Shown here piece after piece: positions 54,742 through 62,699 of a DNA stretch of 64,000 nt. Below the pieces are notes generated by a model, which did no database searches, was not told where the DNA came from, and was given only the letters and a program-made list of their open reading frames with translations. The DNA comes from Clostridiales bacterium. Lineage in GTDB: Bacteria; Bacillota; Clostridia; Oscillospirales; Oscillospiraceae. The stretch lies in contig SFPN01000008.1 of the NCBI GenBank assembly GCA_004551945.1, forward strand, positions 1-64,000. The letters are read 5' to 3'. The position numbers were made by a program, and so were the translations under genes. Position 1 is the first letter of the stretch, and every line of letters begins with the position of its first letter.

Positions 54742-55419
54742 ATGCGCATGAGAAGGAAGAAGAATTTGATCCCCCGGATGGAGCGCTGCGCCGCCTGGCA
54801 GATCAAGGACCCCAAGGCCCTCCGGGGCAACTGGCGCTCCCTGATGCCCCAGGCCAAGGAGCTTCGCCTGGAGCTGGGCTGCGGCAAGGGCCGCTTTACC
54901 TGCCAGACCGCCGCCGCAGAGCCGGAGATCCTCTTTGTGGCGGTGGAGCGGGTGCCGGACGCCATGGTGGTGGCCATGGAGAAGGCCCGGGACATGGGGC
55001 TGACCAACGTGTTTTTTGTGGATGCGGACGCCGCCATCCTGCCGGAGCTCTTTGCCCCCGGCGAGGTGGACCTGATCTACATTAACTTCTGCGACCCCTG
55101 GCCTCCCAAGCGCCACGCCAAGCGCCGCCTGACCCACCGGAACTTTTTGCTGCTCTACCGGCAGGTGCTGAAGGAAGCCGGGCAGATCCACTTCAAGACC
55201 GACAATGCCCCTCTTTTCGAGTTTTCCGTCCTGGAGTTTCCCGCCGCCGGATACCGGCTGGAGGAGGTCACCCGGGACCTGCACGGAGAGGGTGTTCAGG
55301 GGATCATGACCGACTATGAGGAAAAGTTCCACAACCTGGGCACCAAGATTAACCGCTGCGTGGCCATCAAGGACGCGCTTCCCCCGGAACCGGAACAAGA
55401 GGAACCGGCGGAAGAATAA
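54742..55419 (+). CDS. trmB: tRNA (guanine-N7-)-methyltransferase
   Basis: A 225-residue SAM-dependent enzyme that methylates G46 in the variable loop of tRNAs. The SAM loop LELGCGKGRFT, the FCDPWPPKRHAKRRLTH motif and the late FKTDNAPLFEFS motif are all present. AAGGAGG stands 10 bases before the ATG. The N-terminus is strongly basic (MRMRRKKN), fitting RNA binding, and the C-terminus ends in a short acidic stretch. Monocistronic between its promoter and a strong terminator. Confidence 0.97.
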   Translation: MRMRRKKNLIPRMERCAAWQIKDPKALRGNWRSLMPQAKELRLELGCGKGRFTCQTAAAEPEILFVAVERVPDAMVVAMEKARDMGLTNVFFVDADAAILPELFAPGEVDLIYINFCDPWPPKRHAKRRLTHRNFLLLYRQVLKEAGQIHFKTDNAPLFEFSVLEFPAAGYRLEEVTRDLHGEGVQGIMTDYEEKFHNLGTKINRCVAIKDALPPEPEQEEPAEE

Positions 55420-55421
55420 GA

Positions 55422-55465
55422 AAACCGGCCCTGTATGCTTTGGCATACAGGGCCGGTTTTTTCTT
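55422..55465. terminator. Strong bidirectional terminator after trmB
   Basis: A perfect 17-bp stem (55422-55438 with 55443-55459) with a TTTG loop, followed by TTTC on the plus side; it separates trmB from the convergent TPM-like gene. Confidence 0.9.
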
Positions 55466-55470
55466 TCTGC

Positions 55471-56610
55471 TTACATCCGCCGCAAAAACTGCTGGAAGGC
55501 GGACACCAGGGACAGGAACAGATCCAGCAGGTTCTGGCAGAGACGGTACAGCTGGTTCATCAAACTGTCGGAAGAGGAGCCGGTGGTCTGATAGCTCTGA
55601 GGCCCCTGCCCCGGGCCGGGGCCGAAGGGACCGGGCTCGTTGGGGTCGGTGCTGTAGCCGGGGCCCCGCTGGTAGCCGTCGCTCCCCTGGGTGGGGCCGG
55701 AGGGGCCGCTGTCCGGGCCGGGACCGGGGTCCTGGGGGCCGTCCTCCGGTTCGTCCTCGTCGTCCTCCAGATCCCGTTCCATCATCTGCTCATACCACCG
55801 GGAGCCCGGACGGTGCCAGAAGAGGAAGGGGTGGAAGTAGGCGTGGGCATCCGAGCCGGAGGGGTGCCTGGCCAAAAACCGGTCGAACCGGACCCGGTCC
55901 ACAATATTCAGCACGATAAACAGCAGAATGATCCACCACAGGTTTGCCAGCAGGGTCAGCAGAATGCCGCTGAGAATGCCCCCCAGGGAGATGGTCTGGA
56001 TGGTCCCGTCGGACTGGAAGAACATTCCGTCAGAGTGGTTCTCCTGGACAGGCAGGGTCTGGGCGTACCAGTCCTTCAGGTCGTCCAGCAGGGACAGCAT
56101 CTCCTGGTCCCGGTCGATTTCCTCGGACCAGAAGGTGGCGCTCAGGTGCTGGCGGAACAGGTTGGGCAGGGAGGAATTGCCCTCCACATAGGGCTGAAGT
56201 TCCCCGCCATAAACCACATACCAGTTTTCGCCGCTGGCGTCCAGCAGCAGCAGCAGGTCCCGGTCCCCCAGCTCAATCTGGTCGGCGGTGTTTTTTGCAT
56301 AGGTCTGGATATCCATGCCGTTGAGGTGGTGCACGGTCTTCAGGGCCATGAGGCTGCCGTAGCTTCCGTCCAGGACCAGGTTGGTCCGGGCGATGGTGTC
56401 GATGGTGTCTGCGGAGAAGAGCTCGGCGCTGTCGCTGGTCCACCGCAGGTAATAGTTCAGGTTGCTCTCTCCGGAGACCCGGTCGGAGCCGATGTTGGTC
56501 TCCGGCGTCTGGGTGGAAAGGTACACCCGGGTGTATCCCCAGACGCAGGACAGGGCGATAATCAGCAGGGTTAGGATGACGGCAACGGCTGGTTTTTTGA
56601 AAAATTTCAT
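55471..56610 (-). CDS. Membrane protein with TPM-like domain
   Basis: A 379-residue protein: an N-terminal membrane helix (about 9-27), an extracytoplasmic domain of about 150 residues that resembles the TPM domain (ELFSADTIDTIARTN, GMDIQTYAKNTADQIELGDRDLLLLLD), a second membrane helix (about 210-235), and a cytoplasmic tail rich in Pro, Gly, Asp and Glu (about 285-345) that ends in a helical, partly hydrophobic stretch. GGGAGG precedes the ATG by 6 bases. It follows telA by 54 bp in one operon with xpaC, so it probably serves the same envelope-stress role. TPM assignment is by pattern only. Confidence 0.65.
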   Translation of the reverse strand: MKFFKKPAVAVILTLLIIALSCVWGYTRVYLSTQTPETNIGSDRVSGESNLNYYLRWTSDSAELFSADTIDTIARTNLVLDGSYGSLMALKTVHHLNGMDIQTYAKNTADQIELGDRDLLLLLDASGENWYVVYGGELQPYVEGNSSLPNLFRQHLSATFWSEEIDRDQEMLSLLDDLKDWYAQTLPVQENHSDGMFFQSDGTIQTISLGGILSGILLTLLANLWWIILLFIVLNIVDRVRFDRFLARHPSGSDAHAYFHPFLFWHRPGSRWYEQMMERDLEDDEDEPEDGPQDPGPGPDSGPSGPTQGSDGYQRGPGYSTDPNEPGPFGPGPGQGPQSYQTTGSSSDSLMNQLYRLCQNLLDLFLSLVSAFQQFLRRM

Positions 56611-56664
56611 AGGAACCTCCCTGCGCCGTAGGCGCGGTTCAGAGTTATCCTGGGCCAAAGGGAT

Positions 56665-57831
56665 TTAGCCGCGAAGCTCCAGTAGCTTCTGCTTCAGCTC
56701 CCCTTCGATTTTTGCAAGCTCTGTCTCCGCCTCCCGGCGCTTCTGGGCCCCCTCGGACTGGATGCGCATGACCTCGTCCAGGGAGTCCACCAGCTGCTGG
56801 TTGGTGTGGCGGAGGGTGTCCAGGTCCACAATGGCCCGCTCGGCCTCCCGGGCGGTGTCCACGGTGCCCTGCCGGAGCATATCGGCGTTTTGCCTCAGCA
56901 GGGTGTTGGTCATTTCGGTCACCGCGTTCTGGGCGGCGGTAGCCTGCCGGGCGTGCTCCAGCCCCAGGGCCAGAACCATCTGGCTCTTCCAGAGGGGGAT
57001 GGTGTTTACCAGGCTGGACTGGATCTTTTCGATCATCAACGTGTCGTTGTTCTGCAGCAGACGGGTCTGAGGGCCCATCTGCAGGGAGATCATCCGGGTC
57101 AGTTCCAGGTCGTGAAGCTTCTTTTCAAACCGGGTGCAGAGGTTGGCCAGGTCGTTGTAGGCCTGGGCGTCCTCCTGGCTGCCGGAAGCGGCGGCCTTTT
57201 TCTCCAGCTCGGCCAGGTCGGTGCTGCGCACCTGGGCCAGCTTCTTTTTGCCGGCGATGATGTACATGGTGAGCTCTTTCTGATACTTGGCGTTGAGCTC
57301 CACCATCTGGTCCAGGTTGGCCACGTCCTTCATCAGGGTGAGCTGGTGCTGCTCCAGGCTCTCCACGATCTTATCCACATTGGCGGAGGCCTTGGCGTAC
57401 CCTGCCTTCATGGACTCCAGCTGGTTCTTTTTTTTCCGGAAGAACCCGGCCAGCCCCTTTTTCTCTTCTCCCGCCTCGAAGCTCTGCAGCTCCTTGACCA
57501 GCCCGGCCAGGGTGTCGCCGATCTCCCCCAGGTCCTTGGTGCGGATCTGCTGGAGGGTGCTTTCGGAAAACTCCGACACGTTCTTCTGGGCGGCGGCGCC
57601 GTACTGGAGCACCAGGTTGCTGTCGGTGATGTCGATGGTCCGGGCAAACTCCTCCACAGCCTTCCGCTCAGCCTCCGAGAGCTTGGCCTCGTCCAGGTCG
57701 CTGGCGGGCAGGTCCTGCTGGACCGGGGCCGTCTGCTGCTCCTGGGCGGGGGCAGGGGCGGCCGCCTGGGCAGCGGAACCCAGGGGAGAGTTGGGGTACA
57801 AGGTCAGTTCGGGAATATAGTCCTCTGCCAT
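56665..57831 (-). CDS. telA: Toxic-anion-resistance family protein TelA
   Basis: A 388-residue soluble, largely coiled-coil protein of the TelA family, named for tellurite resistance on plasmids but widespread in Firmicutes beside xpaC. After a Pro/Ala/Gln-rich N-terminus (about 1-45) the conserved part starts at FARTIDITDSNLVLQYGAAAQ and runs through QMGPQTRLLQNNDTLMIEKI and IPLWKSQMVLALGL. The closing 60 residues are a heptad-rich helix. It is 33 bp after xpaC. Its biochemical function is not known; a link to envelope stress or lantibiotic tolerance has been reported for the family. Confidence 0.92.
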   Translation of the reverse strand: MAEDYIPELTLYPNSPLGSAAQAAAPAPAQEQQTAPVQQDLPASDLDEAKLSEAERKAVEEFARTIDITDSNLVLQYGAAAQKNVSEFSESTLQQIRTKDLGEIGDTLAGLVKELQSFEAGEEKKGLAGFFRKKKNQLESMKAGYAKASANVDKIVESLEQHQLTLMKDVANLDQMVELNAKYQKELTMYIIAGKKKLAQVRSTDLAELEKKAAASGSQEDAQAYNDLANLCTRFEKKLHDLELTRMISLQMGPQTRLLQNNDTLMIEKIQSSLVNTIPLWKSQMVLALGLEHARQATAAQNAVTEMTNTLLRQNADMLRQGTVDTAREAERAIVDLDTLRHTNQQLVDSLDEVMRIQSEGAQKRREAETELAKIEGELKQKLLELRG

Positions 57832-57864
57832 AGAAATGTCCTTTCTTTGGTGTGGTTTGGGTCA

Positions 57865-58575
57865 TCAGGAATCCATCTGGGGGCCGCCCAGGCCCTCCTG
57901 AGCCAGCATATTCTCCATGACGGTAATGTCCGAGGCGATGTCCATGGCCTCGTCCCGGAAGAGAGCGTCCAACTGCTTCTGGAAGGAGAGCACGATGGTG
58001 CCCATCATGGTTTCGATTTTCTCCATGGTGCCGCCGATGTTCTCCCCGGTCACGCCGGCGGAGCCCATGCGGTCGTAAGCGTTGAGAATTTTCAGGGTGG
58101 TGGGCAGGTAATAGATCAGGAACTTGCGGATCTGAGGCTGCTTTTCCGGGTGCTCGATCACCTGGTCGATGATCTTGCCGGTGATGTCCTCAAGCTGGTC
58201 GATCTGGGCGGAGATGGTTTCGTCGGCGATGGCATCGTTGAGCCGGCGCATTTCGCTGATGGCCCGGTCCTTTTCCTGAATGAGGGCGTCAATTTTGGGG
58301 TCGCCGGTGGAGGCCTTCTCCTGGGGGGCTTCTTCCGGCGCCTCCTTCTCCTGGGCTTCCTCTGCTGCCTCCTCCGGCTGGGCCGGCTCGGGGTCGGGCA
58401 GCTCATATTCCACGGTGGGCCAGATGCCCTTGGCCACCAGGAAAACCACTGCTGAGAGCAGGATCACGGACACATAGTCGGACACCCGGTACAAGGGGTG
58501 GACCAGGGTGAAGATCACCCAGACCAGGGCAACGGCGTAGATTGGGGCGACGGGATGCTTCTTCAGTTTCGCCAC
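57865..58575 (-). CDS. XpaC-like protein (5-bromo-4-chloroindolyl phosphate hydrolysis family)
   Basis: A 236-residue protein with two N-terminal membrane helices (about 10-27 and 34-50), an acidic Ala/Glu/Pro-rich linker (60-90) and a helical C-terminal domain with the XpaC-type segment FLIYYLPTTLKILNAYDRMG (about 143-162). The family name reflects an old screen and not a proven hydrolase. The start is GTG, about 10 bases after GGAAAGGA. It is the first gene of the xpaC-telA-TPM-like operon behind a strong promoter. Confidence 0.85.
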   Translation of the reverse strand: MAKLKKHPVAPIYAVALVWVIFTLVHPLYRVSDYVSVILLSAVVFLVAKGIWPTVEYELPDPEPAQPEEAAEEAQEKEAPEEAPQEKASTGDPKIDALIQEKDRAISEMRRLNDAIADETISAQIDQLEDITGKIIDQVIEHPEKQPQIRKFLIYYLPTTLKILNAYDRMGSAGVTGENIGGTMEKIETMMGTIVLSFQKQLDALFRDEAMDIASDITVMENMLAQEGLGGPQMDS

Positions 58576-58649
58576 GGGCAGTCAGTCCTTTCCAATGAAC
58601 TCCGGTTATGTATGAAAGATAGTATATGCAGGATTGTGTACATTGTATT

Positions 58650-58678
58650 ATTCTACCCGCAGGAACATGCCCTGTCAA
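58650..58678 (-). promoter_or_regulatory. Promoter of the xpaC-telA operon
   Basis: TTGACA (58678-58673), 17 bp, TAGAAT (58655-58650), nearly full consensus. Confidence 0.85.
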
Positions 58679-58691
58679 GGATTGCTTTCCA

Positions 58692-58720
58692 TTGACAGGG
58701 AGGAAAAAGACAGATAGAAT
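58692..58720 (+). promoter_or_regulatory. Promoter of rpe-recR
   Basis: TTGACA (58692-58697), 17 bp, TAGAAT (58715-58720). Both hexamers and the three G after the -35 element are the same as in the divergent xpaC promoter. Confidence 0.8.
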
Positions 58721-58726
58721 AGAAAA

Positions 58727-59013
58727 AACCGCTGTGTTTGGAGGGGTTCCCCGGACTTTCTCAGGAGAAAAAGCCGGAAAACCCCTTGCCAAACGGGTAT
58801 ATTTTGATGCGGCGGGCCTTCCGGGTCGTCGCCGTGGGGGCCGGTCCGGGGAGAGGGGAGACCCACTGCGGTCCCGGGGCTCCTGGGCGGGAACGTGTTT
58901 CCGCCGCCGCTTGCCGTATCCTATGCGGCGGGGGAAGGGTTTGTGCCCTCGCCGGAAACCCACCGCCTTCGGCAGGGCGTGCCGGCCGTTTTCGAGGAAA
59001 GGAATGATAGTTC
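58727..59013 (+). ncRNA. Long structured 5' leader of rpe, class unknown
   Basis: About 287 untranslated bases. The first part folds into a long interrupted hairpin (58736-58794: GTTTGG/CCAAAC, GGGGTT/AACCCC, CTTTCTC/GAGAAA), and the rest is GC-rich with several possible stems. It matches none of the riboswitch or structural RNA classes whose conserved cores I know. Confidence 0.4.
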
Positions 59014-59661
59014 GTGATTAAAATCGCACCTTCGATTCTCTCTGCGGACTTTGCCAAGCTGGGCCAGGAGGTTCAGCGGGTAAAGAGCGCGGACTGGCTC
59101 CATGTGGACGTGATGGACGGGATGTTTGTCTCCAACATCAGCATCGGCGTGCCGGTGGTCAAGTCCCTGCGGAAGGCCACCGATATGTTCTTGGATGTCC
59201 ACCTGATGATTGAAAAGCCCGTGCGGTACATTGACGCCTTCGCGGACGCCGGGGCCGATCTGCTCTCTGTCCACCTGGAGGCGGACATGCCCCCGGGCAT
59301 CCGGGCGGCCCTGGAGGCCATGGACCGCCGGGGGGTGAAGAAGGGCATCGTCCTGCGGCCCATTACCGCCGCCGAAGCGGTGCTGCCCTATATTAAGGAT
59401 GTGGACCTGATCCTGGTGATGACCGTGGAGCCGGGCTTCGGCGGACAGAAGTTCATGGCTGACCAGCTGCCTAAGATCGCGGCCATCCGGAAATATATCG
59501 ATCAGTATAACCCTGGCTGCCACCTGGAGGTGGACGGCGGGGTGGACCCCAACACCGCTCCTCTGGTGATCCAGGCGGGTGCCGACGTGCTGGTGGCCGG
59601 CAGCGCGGTGTACGGCGCGGCGGACCCGGCGCAGGCTATCCGCACCCTGCGAGGTGAATGA
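59014..59661 (+). CDS. rpe: Ribulose-phosphate 3-epimerase
   Basis: A 215-residue TIM-barrel enzyme of the pentose phosphate pathway that interconverts ribulose 5-phosphate and xylulose 5-phosphate. APSILSADFAKLGQE opens the barrel, HVDVMDGMFVSNISIG and LDVHLMIEKP carry metal-site His and Asp residues, and VEPGFGGQKFM and EVDGGVDPNTAP the later ones. The start is GTG with AAAGGA 11 bases upstream. The stop overlaps recR (ATGA), so the two are translated together. Confidence 0.97.
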   Translation: MIKIAPSILSADFAKLGQEVQRVKSADWLHVDVMDGMFVSNISIGVPVVKSLRKATDMFLDVHLMIEKPVRYIDAFADAGADLLSVHLEADMPPGIRAALEAMDRRGVKKGIVLRPITAAEAVLPYIKDVDLILVMTVEPGFGGQKFMADQLPKIAAIRKYIDQYNPGCHLEVDGGVDPNTAPLVIQAGADVLVAGSAVYGAADPAQAIRTLRGE

Positions 59662-60263
59662 TGGAGTATTTTCCCCCTGCCCTGGAAAAAATGGTGGAGC
59701 AGTTCGCCCGCCTGCCGGGCATCGGCCATAAGACCGCCCAGCGTCTGGCCTTTTTCGTCCTGTCCCTGCCGGAAAACGAGGTGGAGACCTTCGCCCAGGC
59801 CATTCTGGATGCCAAGCGGTCCATTGCTCTGTGCCCCGTGTGCCAGAACCTGACAGAGGGGGACGGCCTGTGCCCCATCTGCGCCAGCGAAAAGCGGGAC
59901 GGCTCGGTGATCTGCGTGGTGGCAGACCCCAAGGATGTGATCGCCATCGAGCGGGCCCGGGAGTACCAGGGCAAGTATCACGTGCTCCACGGGGTTCTCT
60001 CTCCCATGAATGGGGTGGGACCTGACGATCTGCACATCAAGTCCCTCCTGGAGCGGGTGGCCCAGGGAGAGGTGCAGGAGATCATCATGGCTACCAACCC
60101 CGACACGGAAGGGGAGGCCACCGCCATGTACCTGTCCCGGATGCTGAAGCCCTTCGGGGTGAAGGTCACCCGCCTGGCCTACGGGGTTCCCGTGGGCGGA
60201 CATTTGGAGTACGCAGACGACGCCACCCTCATGCGCGCCCTGGAGGGCCGCCGGGAGATGTGA
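59658..60263 (+). CDS. recR: Recombination mediator RecR
   Basis: A 201-residue protein that, with RecF and RecO, loads RecA at gaps. It has the N-terminal helix-hairpin-helix (RLPGIGHKTAQRLAFFVL), a C4 zinc finger with Cys59, Cys62, Cys72 and Cys75, a Toprim domain starting VICVVADPKDVIAIE and the C-terminal RLAYGVPVGGHLEYADD. It overlaps rpe by 4 bases. Association of recR with rpe in place of the common dnaX is unusual but within the normal variety of gene order. Confidence 0.98.
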   Translation: MMEYFPPALEKMVEQFARLPGIGHKTAQRLAFFVLSLPENEVETFAQAILDAKRSIALCPVCQNLTEGDGLCPICASEKRDGSVICVVADPKDVIAIERAREYQGKYHVLHGVLSPMNGVGPDDLHIKSLLERVAQGEVQEIIMATNPDTEGEATAMYLSRMLKPFGVKVTRLAYGVPVGGHLEYADDATLMRALEGRREM

Positions 60264-60293
60264 GGCCCGCCTGCCCGGCACAACCACCCCGTC

Positions 60294-60318
60294 GTAGGGG
60301 CGCTTCACGAAGCGCCCG
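60294..60318 (+). repeat. Dispersed palindromic repeat, family 2, copy B
   Basis: GTAGGGGCG begins a perfect 9-bp stem (60298-60306 with 60309-60317) ending CGCCCG; the same frame as the copy at 11965-11991, with different stem core. Confidence 0.55.
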
Positions 60319-60350
60319 CTGCCTGACAGAATCCAGACAATGTTCTAAAG

Positions 60351-60391
60351 AAACCTGGGTGCGAAGCTTATGCTTCGCACCCAGGTTTTTA
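60351..60391. terminator. Strong bidirectional terminator after recR
   Basis: A perfect 17-bp stem (60351-60367 with 60372-60388) with a TTAT loop and TT/TTTCTTT flanks on the two strands; it separates recR from the convergent HAD gene. Confidence 0.9.
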
Positions 60392-61033
60392 TGTATCCCG
60401 ATTCAGTATCTCATGCAGCTCATCCATGGTGTGGGCAATGGCGACAGCGCCGGCCTGGGTCATGGATTCCGGGGAGCCGTACCCCCAGCTAACCCCGATG
60501 GTGGGGATGCCGAACACGGCGGCGCCGGTGACGTCGTAGTTGGTGTCGCCCACCATCACCACGTTGTCCAGCTGCCCCACCTTGCTGAACAGATAGGCGA
60601 TCACCTGGTCCTTGGTGTCCCGCTTGTCCTTCAGGTCGGCCCCGCAGATTTCCGCAAAGTACCCGTCCAGGCCGAAGTGCTCCAGCACCTCCCGGGCGGT
60701 GACCTCGGGCTTGGAGGTGGCCACATACAGCCGGTGCCCTTCCCCTTGGAGCCGGGCCAGCAGATCCCCGATGCCAGGGTAGGGCTCGTTTTCAAACTTG
60801 CCGATGGGCACATACCGGCTCCGGAACACCCGGATGGCCTCCTGGACCTGGTCCGGGTCCAGCCCGTAGCCCTCGAAGGAGATCCGCAGGGGCGGTCCCA
60901 CGAAGGCCCGCAGCTGGGCCTGGTTTTCCACCGGGATGCCGAAGTGGTCCAGGGCCAGCTTGGCGCAGTTCATAATGCCCGGGCCGGAGTCGGTGAGGGT
61001 GCCGTCTAAATCAAAAAAGATGGTTTTTGTCAT
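60389..61033 (-). CDS. HAD-family hydrolase, phosphoglycolate-phosphatase-like
   Basis: A 214-residue HAD phosphatase with the nucleophile pair Asp8 and Asp10 in FFDLDGTLTDSG, a small alpha-helical cap, VATSKP as motif II and VGDTNYDVTGA as motif IV. It is similar in length and motif to Gph/PpaX-type enzymes, but the physiological substrate (phosphoglycolate, pyrophosphate or a sugar phosphate) is not determinable. AAAGGA precedes the ATG; the long open frame upstream overlaps the PhzF gene and is not coding. It follows phzF by 20 bp. Confidence 0.9.
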   Translation of the reverse strand: MTKTIFFDLDGTLTDSGPGIMNCAKLALDHFGIPVENQAQLRAFVGPPLRISFEGYGLDPDQVQEAIRVFRSRYVPIGKFENEPYPGIGDLLARLQGEGHRLYVATSKPEVTAREVLEHFGLDGYFAEICGADLKDKRDTKDQVIAYLFSKVGQLDNVVMVGDTNYDVTGAAVFGIPTIGVSWGYGSPESMTQAGAVAIAHTMDELHEILNRDT

Positions 61034-61053
61034 TTCTATCTGTCCTTTTGTTT

Positions 61054-61839
61054 TTAGCCTTGGTTGGGGAGGAAAATCTCTGCCTGGGAGAACAGGGCGG
61101 CCTTGCCCGCCAGCTTCACCCGGTTTCCCTCCAGCTTGCAGTAGAGGGTTCCGCCCCGGGGCGAGGCCTGCCAGGCCACCAGCTCCTCCCGGCCCAGAAC
61201 CCTGGCCCAGTAGGGGACAATGTGGCAGTGGCCGGAGCCGCACACCGGGTCCTCTGGGATGCCGCACTTGGGGCAGAAGGACCGGGAGACGCAGTCGCTC
61301 TCCCGCCCCGGGGCGGTGACGTGGTGAAGCAGGCCGTCCAGGGCCTTGACCTTGTCCAGGTCGGGGGTCATGGTCCGCACGGTGGCTTCGTCCTCAAAGA
61401 CGCACAGCAGATCCCGGGCCAGATAAGCGGCGGAGGGCTGGGCACCCAAGGCCTCGGTCATGGCCGGGGTTACAGGGACTTTTGTTAATTCATAGGCGGG
61501 AAAATCCATCTCAAACAGGTCACCTTTCCGTTGGACCGTCAGCCGGCCGCTGAGGGTGTCAAAGGAAACCCTGTCGCCGTTGGGTTCCAGCTGGGTGAGA
61601 ATGACAAAGGCGCAGGCCAGGGTGGCGTGGCCGCAGAGGTCAATCTCCCCGCCGGGGGTGAACCAGCGCAGGTGATACGTTTCTCCGGTTTTCACAGCAA
61701 AGGCAGTCTCCGAGAGGTTGTTTTCCCTGGTGATCTTCTGCATCAGGTCCTCCGGCAGCCACCGGTCCAGAACGCAGATGGCGGCGGGGTTTCCGGCAAA
61801 GACCTGATCGGTAAAAGCGTCGACAATGTACTGTTTCAC
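61054..61839 (-). CDS. PhzF-family isomerase/epimerase-like protein
   Basis: A 261-residue protein of the diaminopimelate-epimerase fold. The PhzF family start (YIVDAFTDQVFAGNPAAICVL), the catalytic Glu44 in NLSETAF and the FTPGGEIDLCGHATLA motif near 60-75 are intact, as is the second-half CGSGHCHIVPYW. Most members outside phenazine producers have no known substrate. It lies 9 bp after the RlmA-type gene and 20 bp before the HAD gene in a leftward operon. Confidence 0.92.
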   Translation of the reverse strand: MKQYIVDAFTDQVFAGNPAAICVLDRWLPEDLMQKITRENNLSETAFAVKTGETYHLRWFTPGGEIDLCGHATLACAFVILTQLEPNGDRVSFDTLSGRLTVQRKGDLFEMDFPAYELTKVPVTPAMTEALGAQPSAAYLARDLLCVFEDEATVRTMTPDLDKVKALDGLLHHVTAPGRESDCVSRSFCPKCGIPEDPVCGSGHCHIVPYWARVLGREELVAWQASPRGGTLYCKLEGNRVKLAGKAALFSQAEIFLPNQG

Positions 61840-61848
61840 AGAGAAAAC

Positions 61849-62673
61849 TCACTCCTTTTGAAAGACATGGATGCGGAAGGAAATGGTGGTGTCCAGGCTG
61901 TCCAGGGCAGTGAGCCGCTGGACCCCTTCCCTGGGAGTTTTCCAGAAGTAGGGGGTCATCTGGAAGAGATCAAAGATGGTCTGCTGGTCGGGCAGATGGA
62001 TGGTCCCGTCCACCGGCCGGACCTCCAAATAGGAAAAGCCCTCGTAGGGGGTGCGCTTTTCTGTGTTGGGGTAGGGGCGGTCGTAGAGGACGTTCTTTAA
62101 CTCCCACAGGTGCCGCTCCCCGGGAACCACATAGAAGTAGATCCCGCCGGGCTTCAGAATCCGGCGAAACTCCTCCAGGGCCAGGGGGGAGAAGCAGTTA
62201 AAGAGCAGATCAGCGCACTGGTCCCCCACCGGCAGGTCATAGACCGAGGCTACGGCGAACTCGACTTCCTTTTCCCGCTTGGCCGCCCGGCGCAGGGCGT
62301 GCTTGGACAAGTCCGCCCCGGCCATCCGCACCTGGCGGCCCGCCTGAACCAGCGCCCGGTAGATGGCGGCGCTGTAGTACCCCTCTCCGCAGCCGGCGTC
62401 AAAGACGGACACGGTCTCCGGGGCGTACTTCACCGCCAGCTCCGCCAGGGCATCGCATAGAGGACGATAGTAGTCCCCGGACAGAAAGCGGTTCCGGGCG
62501 GTGGCCATGCCCTTGTCATCCCCGGGGTCCTTGGAGTGCATCTTGTTGGCGGGGAGCAGGTGGACATACCCGGCGGCGGCCCGGTCAAAGCTGTGACCCT
62601 GAGGGCAGAGGTAGCGGTTCTCCTGCCGGTCCAGCGCCCTTTGGCAGAGGGGACAGCGAAAGAGACTTTCCAT
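61849..62673 (-). CDS. RlmA-type 23S rRNA (guanine-N1) methyltransferase
   Basis: A 274-residue SAM-dependent methyltransferase with an N-terminal zinc finger (Cys7, Cys10, Cys23, His27 in FRCPLCQRAL and YLCPQGHSFD) and the RlmA pattern AAAGYVHLLPANK followed by the SAM loop VFDAGCGEGYYSA. RlmA enzymes modify G745 or G748 of 23S rRNA, the latter associated with tylosin resistance. AAGGATGG precedes the ATG. Upstream in-frame sequence belongs to the alcohol dehydrogenase region and is not coding. Which position is modified cannot be told. Confidence 0.9.
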   Translation of the reverse strand: MESLFRCPLCQRALDRQENRYLCPQGHSFDRAAAGYVHLLPANKMHSKDPGDDKGMATARNRFLSGDYYRPLCDALAELAVKYAPETVSVFDAGCGEGYYSAAIYRALVQAGRQVRMAGADLSKHALRRAAKREKEVEFAVASVYDLPVGDQCADLLFNCFSPLALEEFRRILKPGGIYFYVVPGERHLWELKNVLYDRPYPNTEKRTPYEGFSYLEVRPVDGTIHLPDQQTIFDLFQMTPYFWKTPREGVQRLTALDSLDTTISFRIHVFQKE

Positions 62674-62699
62674 GTTGATCCATCCTTTCCTTGGCGAGG

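Larger units (their letters stand above)
58576..59013. other. Divergent control region between xpaC and rpe
   Basis: A stretch of 438 bp without a convincing gene. It contains two divergent promoters of the same design and a long structured leader before rpe, listed separately. A GC-rich open frame at 58738-59007 has no ribosome site and low-complexity content, so I do not call it. Confidence 0.65.

Noticed and set aside
58738..59007. An 89-codon open frame in the rpe leader
   Set aside because: No ribosome site, Gly/Arg/Ala-rich composition and strong base-pairing in the same region; more likely a structured leader.
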